64,000 bases of DNA, from assembly GCF_003491345.1 (NCBI RefSeq), contig NZ_CP025512.1:434001-498000 (forward strand). Reading direction: 5' to 3'. Both the position numbers and the translations under genes were made by a program. How positions within the stretch are numbered: the first letter of the stretch is position 1; each line of letters opens with the position of its first letter. The notes under the pieces were generated by a model. That model saw only the letters and a program-made list of their open reading frames with translations, had not been told where the DNA came from and searched no databases. This DNA is from Neorhizobium sp. SOG26. Lineage in GTDB: Bacteria > Pseudomonadota > Alphaproteobacteria > Rhizobiales > Rhizobiaceae. This document shows positions 40,496 through 47,566 of this stretch, piece by piece.

Positions 40496-43364
40496 TCACT
40501 GCATCGGCCGGGGCGGGCGGGCCGAACAGGAAGCTCTGGCCGAAATGGCAACCCATCTTGGCGAGATCTGCCGCATCGTCGTCGGTTTCGATGCCCTCCG
40601 CCACCACGGTCATGTCGAGCGCGCGGGCCATGGCGATGACCGAGCGCAGCAGGATCGTGCGCTTTTCCGCACCGCCGCCGACCAGTTCCTTGTCGAGCTT
40701 GATCGTGTCGAACGGGAACTGGGTGAGGCAGGCGAGCGATGAGTAGCCGGTGCCGAAATCGTCGAGCGCGAGGCTCAGGCCCGTTTCCTTCAGCTTTCCG
40801 AGAACAAGCCGCGCCTGTTCCGGGTTTTCCATCATCAGCGATTCAGTGAGTTCCAGCTTCAACTGGTGCGGGTCGATCTGCGTCTTCTGCAGCAGCGTGC
40901 GCACGTCATTGTAGAGATCGGCGTTGAGAAGCTGGGCGCTCGAGAGATTGACGGATACGAAGACAGGAAGATCACCCGTCTGCCGCTGCCAGTTCATCAG
41001 GTCGGTTGCGGCCCGGTCCATGGCAAACAGCCCGAGCGGTCCAATGAGATCAGAAGTCTCCGCGATCGGGATGAATTCCGATGGCGGGATTGGCCCGCGC
41101 TTCGGGTGGTCCCAGCGCATCAGTGCTTCGAAGCCGGCGATCTCACCGTCCTTCAGCCGGATGATCGGCTGGTAGGCGAGCGACAGTTCCTTGCGCTCGA
41201 TGGCGCGGCGAAGATCGGTCTCGATCTGCAGCTTGTCGGTTCCGGCGGAGCGGAAGGCGGGGCGGAACGGTTCGACTCTATTGCCGCCGCTGCGCTTGGC
41301 CCGATACATGGCAAGCTCCGCATCGGCCAGCATGCCGACGGCGCTTTCCTGCTGGTCCACCCAGGAGGCAAGGCCGATCGAGGCGGTGAGGATGATCTCG
41401 CGGTTGGCGAAATTGATCGGCACCATGATCGCCTTGGAGACGGCGTCGGCGAACTCCGCAACCTTGGCTGGATCGCGTTCCGAAACCAGGATCAGGCCGA
41501 ACTGGTCGCCGGCGAGCCGCGCAAGCGTATCCTGCGGCTTCAGCAGCCGGCGCAGGCGCCGCGTCAGCGCGATGAGGATATTGTCGCCGGCAGCAATGCC
41601 GAGGCTGTCGTTTACCTGCTTGTAGCGGTCGATATCGACCGACATCACTGTTGGGCGCACCGTCTCGCCACCCGGTGCGAGCGCCAGCACGGCCTGCAGA
41701 CGGTCAAGGAAAAGCTGGCGGTTCGGCAGGCCGGTGAGGTTGTCGTGCAGCGCATCCTGCAGTAGCCGCTCGACGGAATTCTTCTGTTCGGTCACGTCGA
41801 CGATGGTGCCGACGCAGCGAATGATTTCGCCGTTCGAGCCAAGCACCGGACGCGCACGAATCTGCAGCCAGTGGAAATGACCATCTTCGGCACGCACCCG
41901 GAATTCGTGGTGCAGGCGGCCGCGGCGATGCTCAAGCAGCACGTCGAGCGTCGCCCGGAAACGGTCCCGGTCGTCCGGATGCAGCCGCGGCACCCAATTG
42001 CGCACCGCGCCGTCCATGGAGCCTGGCGCAAGGCCGAGCCGTAGCGAGATATCCGGTGTGGTGACGACGCGGTCGCGTGCCACGTCCCAATCCCAGACCG
42101 TGTCGCCGCTGCCGGTCAGCGCCAGCGATTGCCGCTCGAGGTCCGAGAAAAGCCCCTGCTGGTAGGCGCCGCCGGCAAAGGCGTGCTGCATGACCGTGAA
42201 GCCGATCAGGAGCACGATCAGCACGAGGCCCCCGCCAAGCGCCGGCTGGATGATGTCGTTGTCGAGCTTGCCCATCACGGTCAGCCAGCCGCCGAACAGC
42301 CACACCAGGATCAGTGCCCAGGTCGGCACGAGCAGGATCGCCCGATCGTAGCGGTTGAAGCCGAGATAGATGATGAGCAGGATGCCCGCCGTACCGGTCA
42401 GCGCAAAGGAGATGCGCGCGATGCCGGAGGCGACGGACGGATCATAAACCGCGACACCGCCAAGCAGCACCAGGCCGACGATCCAGGCGAGCGTCGCGTA
42501 ACCAAGGTGCACGTGCCAGCGGTTGAGGTTCAGGTAGGTGAAGAGGAAAATCACCAATGAGGACGCGAGGGCCACTTCCGCGCCCGCCCGCCATATGCGC
42601 TGGTCGCTCGAGGTAATGGTGATGAGCTTGTCGAGGAAACCGAAATCGACGCAGATATAGGCAAGCACCGCCCAGGCGAGCGCCGCCGCGGCCGGCAGCA
42701 TCGAGGTGCCCTTGACCACGAAAAGGATGGTCAGGAACACTGCAAGCAGGCCGGCGATGCCGAGCACGATGCCGCGATAAAGCGTAAAGGCGTTGACCGT
42801 GTCCTTATAGGCGTCCGGCTGCCAGAGATAGATCTGCGGCAGTGACGGCGACGTGAGTTCCGCAACAAAGGTAATAGTCGCGCCGGGATTGAGCGTGATG
42901 CTGAAGACGTCGGCATCCGGGCTGGGCTCGCGATCCAGCGCGAAACCTTCCGACGGCGTGATCGAGATGATGCGCTGCGACCCGAGGTCCGGCCAGAACA
43001 TCTTGGAGTTCACCAGCCGGAAATGCGGCGCGACGATCACCCGTTCCAGCTGTTCTTCGGAAACGTTGGAGAGCGCAAAAACAGCCCAGTCGCCCTGGTG
43101 ACCAGGGGAGCTTGCGCGCACTTCGATACGCCGGCGAATGCCGTCCGAACCCGCAGCTGTCGAGACCTGAAAGGCCTCGCCCTGGTTGGTGTAGATGTCG
43201 GTGGTGCGGGTAAGATCGAGCGCCGTGTCGTCCCGCGAGATTTTGACCGGCTCTGCGGCCGATGTGCTCGAAGGTGCGAGCAACGCAATCAACGGCAAAA
43301 GAAGGACGACGATCGCTGGAAACAGGCGAACCAGCGATGCGAGGCGGGATCTGCGCATGGTCAT
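40452..43364 (-). CDS. 7TM-PAS-GGDEF(degenerate)-EAL c-di-GMP phosphodiesterase
   Basis: A 970-residue membrane sensor. After a signal-type N-terminus it has a periplasmic domain (~40-190), about seven membrane helices (~193-395), a PAS segment (~415-530), a GGDEF-like domain and an EAL domain. The cyclase motif is LAGDQF (618-622), not GGDEF, and the inhibitory RxxD is KPQD, so cyclase activity is unlikely. The EAL side is complete: FEALMRW at 745, VNLSS, LELTES, LDDFGTGYSS, IKLDKEL and VAEGIET. Net activity should be c-di-GMP breakdown. The start overlaps the stop of the GNAT gene (ATGA). Confidence 0.9.
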   Translation of the reverse strand: MTMRRSRLASLVRLFPAIVVLLLPLIALLAPSSTSAAEPVKISRDDTALDLTRTTDIYTNQGEAFQVSTAAGSDGIRRRIEVRASSPGHQGDWAVFALSNVSEEQLERVIVAPHFRLVNSKMFWPDLGSQRIISITPSEGFALDREPSPDADVFSITLNPGATITFVAELTSPSLPQIYLWQPDAYKDTVNAFTLYRGIVLGIAGLLAVFLTILFVVKGTSMLPAAAALAWAVLAYICVDFGFLDKLITITSSDQRIWRAGAEVALASSLVIFLFTYLNLNRWHVHLGYATLAWIVGLVLLGGVAVYDPSVASGIARISFALTGTAGILLIIYLGFNRYDRAILLVPTWALILVWLFGGWLTVMGKLDNDIIQPALGGGLVLIVLLIGFTVMQHAFAGGAYQQGLFSDLERQSLALTGSGDTVWDWDVARDRVVTTPDISLRLGLAPGSMDGAVRNWVPRLHPDDRDRFRATLDVLLEHRRGRLHHEFRVRAEDGHFHWLQIRARPVLGSNGEIIRCVGTIVDVTEQKNSVERLLQDALHDNLTGLPNRQLFLDRLQAVLALAPGGETVRPTVMSVDIDRYKQVNDSLGIAAGDNILIALTRRLRRLLKPQDTLARLAGDQFGLILVSERDPAKVAEFADAVSKAIMVPINFANREIILTASIGLASWVDQQESAVGMLADAELAMYRAKRSGGNRVEPFRPAFRSAGTDKLQIETDLRRAIERKELSLAYQPIIRLKDGEIAGFEALMRWDHPKRGPIPPSEFIPIAETSDLIGPLGLFAMDRAATDLMNWQRQTGDLPVFVSVNLSSAQLLNADLYNDVRTLLQKTQIDPHQLKLELTESLMMENPEQARLVLGKLKETGLSLALDDFGTGYSSLACLTQFPFDTIKLDKELVGGGAEKRTILLRSVIAMARALDMTVVAEGIETDDDAADLAKMGCHFGQSFLFGPPAPADAVIKLLKERFPLTKRA

Positions 43365-43972
43365 GGCTTTTGGAGCTTCCTCGGATCACCGTCTTCGGAC
43401 AAGCGGGAGAACATCACGTGATCGCGCCATTCGCCATTGATTTTGAGGTATTTGCGCAAAAGACCTTCCCGTTCGAAGCCGGCCTTCTCGAGAAGCCGGA
43501 TGCTTTTCCAGTTTTCCGGAATACAGGCTGCCTCGATCCGGTGCAACTGAAGTCCGGTATAGATGTAGGGGATAGCCACCTGCAATGCGGCCAACATATG
43601 GCCCTGACCGGCATATCGCTCGCCCATCCAGTATCCGATCATGCAACTCTGCGCAGCACCGCGGCGGATGTAGCCGATCGTCAGTCCGCCAACGAGGATC
43701 TCGTCCTCTCGCCGGAAGACAAGAAGCGGTACGGCAAGGCCGGAGGAATATTCCTGGCCGCTGCGCACGACACGGGCGCGAAAGGCGCTTTCGGTCAGCT
43801 CGTCACTGCGCCAGATCGGCTCCCACGGCTGCAGGAAGTTGCGGCTTTCGGAGCGCAGCCGCTGCCATTGCTTGTAGTCGCCATAACGGGGGAGGCGGAG
43901 CAGATGGTTTTCGCCAAGAAGCTCGGGCGTTTCCGGCTGTCGCGAAAGAAACCGAAACACCGACTTCGACAT
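43361..43972 (-). CDS. GNAT family N-acetyltransferase (RimJ/RimL-like)
   Basis: A 203-residue acetyltransferase. The acetyl-CoA motif is in CMIGYWMGERYAGQGHMLAAL and the C-terminal family stretch is LHRIEAACIPENWKSIRLLEKAGFEREG. The layout matches RimJ/RimL-type protein N-acetyltransferases, though the substrate is not identifiable. The stop overlaps the start of the EAL-domain gene by four bases, and the M16 peptidase gene lies 30 bases upstream, so all three probably form one transcript. Confidence 0.9.
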   Translation of the reverse strand: MSKSVFRFLSRQPETPELLGENHLLRLPRYGDYKQWQRLRSESRNFLQPWEPIWRSDELTESAFRARVVRSGQEYSSGLAVPLLVFRREDEILVGGLTIGYIRRGAAQSCMIGYWMGERYAGQGHMLAALQVAIPYIYTGLQLHRIEAACIPENWKSIRLLEKAGFEREGLLRKYLKINGEWRDHVMFSRLSEDGDPRKLQKP

Positions 43973-44002
43973 TCTGCTGCGCTCCGGGCAGGTGTTGCCG
44001 GA

Positions 44003-45301
44003 TTAACCGGCAGCCTTCTTGGTCTCGATGCCCGGCGAAGACAGCGCTGCGGTAATCTCCGCCAATGGCGCCAGTTGTTCGATCGGACCGACCGCTGACA
44101 ATGTCGGAACTGTATCGAAAAACAGCCGTCCGGCAAGGTCCGTCAGGCGCTCGGTGGTGAGGCCCGCGAGCCGCTCCATCATCTCGTCATTGGGGATCGG
44201 GCGGCCATAGAGCATCATCTGCCGGGCGATCTGTCCGGCGCGCGCAGCCGGGCTTTCCTGTCCCATCAGAAGCTGGGCGCGGATCTGGGCGCGGGCCCGG
44301 TCGATTTCCTGCTGGTGCACCGTTTCCGAGCACTTGCGCAGTTCATCGAGGATCACCGGCACGAGTTTCGGTAGGTCATCGGCGCCGGTCGCGGCATGGA
44401 TGCCGAAGATGCCCGTATCGGAGAAACCCCAGTGGAAAGCATAAACCGAGTAGCAGAGGCCACGGTTTTCGCGCACTTCCTGGAAGAGGCGCGAGGACAT
44501 GCCGCCGCCCAGGATGTTCGCCAGAAGCTGCGAACAGTAGAAGTCGCGCATGTGGTAGGCCTTGCCCTCAAAGCCGATCAGTACCTGCGCATCCATGAGG
44601 TCGCGAACCTCGCGAACCTCGCCGCCGACATAACGGGCGACGTCAAGGACCGGCTGGGCGCTCGGCTTGGTCGGCAGCTTTGCGAACCGCGTTTCCACCT
44701 GCTTCACGAAAGCATCGTGATCAACGGCGCCGGCGGCCACCACGAACATGCGGTCGGTGGTGTAGTTGCGGGACAGGTAGTTGCGGATCTGGTTCGGCGT
44801 GAAGCTCTTGACGGTTTCCGGCGTTCCCAGGATCGGGCGCCCGAGCGTCTGGTCGCGGTAGGCGACCTCGGAGAAGCGGTCGAAGATCACGTCGTCCGGC
44901 GTGTCGTTTGCCGCGCCGATTTCCTGCAGGATCACGTGTTTTTCGCGCCGCAACTCCTCCTCGTCGAATTCCGACTCGGTAAGGATGTCGGCCAGGATGT
45001 CGACGGCCAGCGGCACATGGTCTTTCAGGACGCGGGCATAATAGGAGGTGGTTTCGGTCGAGGTCGCGGCATTGAGTTCGCCGCCGACGTTTTCGATCTC
45101 TTCGGCGATGTCGCGGGCGCTTCGGCGGCTGGTGCCCTTGAAGGCCATATGTTCCAGAAGATGGGCGATCCCGTGCTCATCTTCCGTCTCGTTGCGCGAT
45201 CCCGACTTGATCCAGACACCCAGCGCGACGCTCTCCAGATGCGGCATGTTTTCGGTGACGACAGTCAGGCCGGAGGCGAGCCGAGTGATTTCTACAGTCA
45301 T
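44003..45301 (-). CDS. M16 family zinc peptidase (mitochondrial processing peptidase-like)
   Basis: A 432-residue pitrilysin-type peptidase. The inverted zinc motif HLLEH is at residues 47-51 (GIAHLLEHMAFKGT), with the distal Glu in FDEEELRREKHVILQEI. The second half has GGGMSSRLFQEVRENRGLCYSVYAF, the arginine/tyrosine substrate motif of the family. It resembles the alphaproteobacterial relative of the mitochondrial processing peptidase beta subunit; no signal peptide is visible. It follows thrC on the same strand by 34 bases, the usual rhizobial arrangement. Confidence 0.94.
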   Translation of the reverse strand: MTVEITRLASGLTVVTENMPHLESVALGVWIKSGSRNETEDEHGIAHLLEHMAFKGTSRRSARDIAEEIENVGGELNAATSTETTSYYARVLKDHVPLAVDILADILTESEFDEEELRREKHVILQEIGAANDTPDDVIFDRFSEVAYRDQTLGRPILGTPETVKSFTPNQIRNYLSRNYTTDRMFVVAAGAVDHDAFVKQVETRFAKLPTKPSAQPVLDVARYVGGEVREVRDLMDAQVLIGFEGKAYHMRDFYCSQLLANILGGGMSSRLFQEVRENRGLCYSVYAFHWGFSDTGIFGIHAATGADDLPKLVPVILDELRKCSETVHQQEIDRARAQIRAQLLMGQESPAARAGQIARQMMLYGRPIPNDEMMERLAGLTTERLTDLAGRLFFDTVPTLSAVGPIEQLAPLAEITAALSSPGIETKKAAG

Positions 45302-45335
45302 ATCTTTTCTTTCCGGCGCCGCCGATACTTAGCAC

Positions 45336-46727
45336 TCAAGCGCGGGCATGCTGGTCGATGAAGGACTCGACGGCCTTAAGCTCAGGCTCCAAGATATCGA
45401 AGCGCTCCTCCCTTTGCATAAGATCAGCAAGCCATGATGGAAGGGGTGGATCAATTCCGCAAGCGGATTTTACCGCGGCCGGGAATTTGGCCGGATGTGC
45501 GGTTGCAAGGGTCACCATCGGGCTCAGCGGCCGGGCGTTCTTCTGCGCCACGAAGACACCGGTGGCAGTATGGGGGTCGAGAAGGTAGCCGGTGGCGTCG
45601 AGTGTTTCGCGAATGGTCGCGGCAACCTGGCGTTCGGTGGCGCGGCCGGCGCGGAACTCGCGCTTGATCGCCTTCAGCGTGTCCGGCTTGATCTCGAAGG
45701 CGCCAGACTGTTTCAGGCTTGCCATGGACGAGCGCACGGCGGCGGCATCGCGGCCGTAGGATTCAAACAGCAGGCGTTCGAAGTTGGACGAGATCTGGAT
45801 GTCCATCGAGGGCGAAGTCGTCGCCTTGACGCCCTTCATCTCGTAGCGACCGGTCTTCAGCGTGCGCGCCAGGATGTCGTTGTCATTGGTGGCAATCACC
45901 AGCCGGTCGATCGGCAGGCCCATCTTCTTTGCCACATAGCCAGCGAAGATGTCGCCGAAATTGCCGGTCGGCACCGTGAAGGAGACCTTGCGGTCCGGTG
46001 CGCCGAGCGCCACGGCCGAGGTGAAGTAATAGACCACCTGCGCCATGATGCGCGCCCAGTTGATCGAGTTGACGCCCGACAGGCTGACGCGCTCGCGGAA
46101 GGCGACGTCGTTGAACATCTCCTTCACGAGGTTCTGGCAGTCGTCGAAATTACCCTCGACGGCGAGGGCATGGACGTTGCCGGCCTTCGAGGTCGTCATC
46201 TGCCGCTGCTGGACAGGGGAAACCTTGCCATGCGGGAAAAGGATGAAGATGTCGGTGCGCTCGCGGCCCGCGAAGGCATCGATCGCCGCGCCGCCGGTAT
46301 CGCCCGAAGTGGCCCCGACGATGGTTGCCCGTTCGCCGCGCTCGGCCAGCACGTAGTCCATCAGCCGCGCAAGCAACTGCATGGCAACGTCCTTGAACGC
46401 CAGCGTCGTGCCATGGAAGAGCTCAAGCACGAAGTCGTTCGGCCCGACCTGCACGAGCGGCGCCACGGCCGGGTGCCGGAAGGTGGCATAGGCTTCGCCG
46501 ATCATGTCCTTGAGCTTGTCGTCGGGGATCTCGCCGTCCACAAAGTGCTTCAGGACTTCGAAGGCGACTTCCTGGTACGACTTGCCGCGGAAGCCGCGGA
46601 TCTCCTTCTTCGAGAGGGTCGGCCATTCACGAGGCACATAAAGACCGCCGTCCCGGGCAAGGCCGGCCAGAAGCGCATCACGAAATCCGAGGGCTGGAGC
46701 TTCGCCCCGGGTAGAAATGTAGTCCAC
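45336..46727 (-). CDS. thrC: Threonine synthase ThrC
   Basis: ThrC converts O-phosphohomoserine to threonine with pyridoxal phosphate. The protein (about 463 residues) begins with YISTRGEAPALGF and has the PLP lysine in HGTTLAFKDVAMQLLARL, the phosphate loop GATSGDTGGAAIDAF and TGNFGDIFAGYVAKKMGLP. No ATG lies at the family's normal N-terminus. I use GTG at 46727, which has GGGGA about nine bases upstream; a TTG nine bases earlier is the alternative. Longer upstream frames lack any similarity. It acts after ThrB, encoded elsewhere in this window. Confidence 0.93.
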   Translation of the reverse strand: MDYISTRGEAPALGFRDALLAGLARDGGLYVPREWPTLSKKEIRGFRGKSYQEVAFEVLKHFVDGEIPDDKLKDMIGEAYATFRHPAVAPLVQVGPNDFVLELFHGTTLAFKDVAMQLLARLMDYVLAERGERATIVGATSGDTGGAAIDAFAGRERTDIFILFPHGKVSPVQQRQMTTSKAGNVHALAVEGNFDDCQNLVKEMFNDVAFRERVSLSGVNSINWARIMAQVVYYFTSAVALGAPDRKVSFTVPTGNFGDIFAGYVAKKMGLPIDRLVIATNDNDILARTLKTGRYEMKGVKATTSPSMDIQISSNFERLLFESYGRDAAAVRSSMASLKQSGAFEIKPDTLKAIKREFRAGRATERQVAATIRETLDATGYLLDPHTATGVFVAQKNARPLSPMVTLATAHPAKFPAAVKSACGIDPPLPSWLADLMQREERFDILEPELKAVESFIDQHARA

Positions 46728-46873
46728 GACCTTCAATCCCCAATCGATTTTTATTCGCGCCGCTGATATAGACCATCGAAATGGGTGGTGAAAGACCGGA
46801 TTATGACGCTCCGGTTCGCCAAGAACCATGACCGTATCGAGGTCATCACTGGGATGGAAGAGGGTTGAGTAGC

Positions 46874-47443
46874 GTGTCTGGCAAGTTTTCGCGTGGTCTT
46901 CTGGCGGTTTCCCTGGTAGCGGCTCTTGCAGGCTGCAACTCTTCTTCCCCAACCGAAGGCCTGGCACCCACGGCCCAGGCATCCGCCCAGCCGGCCGCAA
47001 CCCCGGTTGTCCAGGCCTATTGCCCGCAGGTCGTCATGCTTGAGCAGACGGCGATCTACCAGGCTTATGCCCGCGGCGGCGAAAAGACCCCGGAAAAGCT
47101 TCTCTACCAGGCCTCGCTCGCCGATGCGACGCGCCAATGCACGGCAAACGAAACCACCATGACGATCAACGTGGTCGCACAGGGCCGTCTCGTGCAGGGC
47201 CCGGCCGGGTCGCCCGGTCCCGTGACGCTGCCGGTCCTGGTCGAAGTGCTGGACGGTGACACCGTCGTTTCCTCCCAGAAGGTCGCCTTCCCGGTGGATA
47301 TTCCAGCCGGTGCCACGCAGTTCATCTTCAACAAGCCGGACGTGCAGATTCCGAACAGTCAGGGTGGCGCTTCGCGCTTCACTCGCGTTCGCCTTGGCTT
47401 CGACACCGGCACCACGACCAAGCGCCCGAACCGTCGCGGCTGA
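46874..47443 (+). CDS. Conserved lipoprotein of unknown function
   Basis: A 189-residue secreted lipoprotein. The N-terminus SRGLLAVSLVAALAGC ends in a lipobox, and an Ala/Pro/Gln-rich linker follows. The folded part has two cysteines (AYCPQVVMLE and DATRQCTANE) and a likely beta-rich end (VTLPVLVEVLDGDTVVSSQK, then RFTRVRLGFDTG). I do not recognise a named family. Start choice is between this GTG and a TTG nine bases earlier. It is divergent from thrC and 123 bases before the autotransporter gene. Confidence 0.78.
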   Translation: MSGKFSRGLLAVSLVAALAGCNSSSPTEGLAPTAQASAQPAATPVVQAYCPQVVMLEQTAIYQAYARGGEKTPEKLLYQASLADATRQCTANETTMTINVVAQGRLVQGPAGSPGPVTLPVLVEVLDGDTVVSSQKVAFPVDIPAGATQFIFNKPDVQIPNSQGGASRFTRVRLGFDTGTTTKRPNRRG

Positions 47444-47474
47444 TGGTTTGCTCGACGCCGCATTACGCCCGGCG

Positions 47475-47493
47475 TTAAAGCCTGATTAACCAT
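47475..47493. promoter_or_regulatory. Full CtrA-type binding site upstream of the autotransporter gene
   Basis: TTAA, seven bases, TTAAC matches the CtrA consensus exactly, and the second half extends to the octamer TTAACCAT. The site ends 73 bases before the autotransporter ATG, a suitable promoter distance. CtrA is the cell-cycle response regulator of alphaproteobacteria. Confidence 0.6.
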
Positions 47494-47566
47494 AAATTCC
47501 TACCCTGACGAATGTATCGCGGAGGGCTCGAGCCCTCGGCGTCTTCTGACGTTAGGGAATGAAGCA

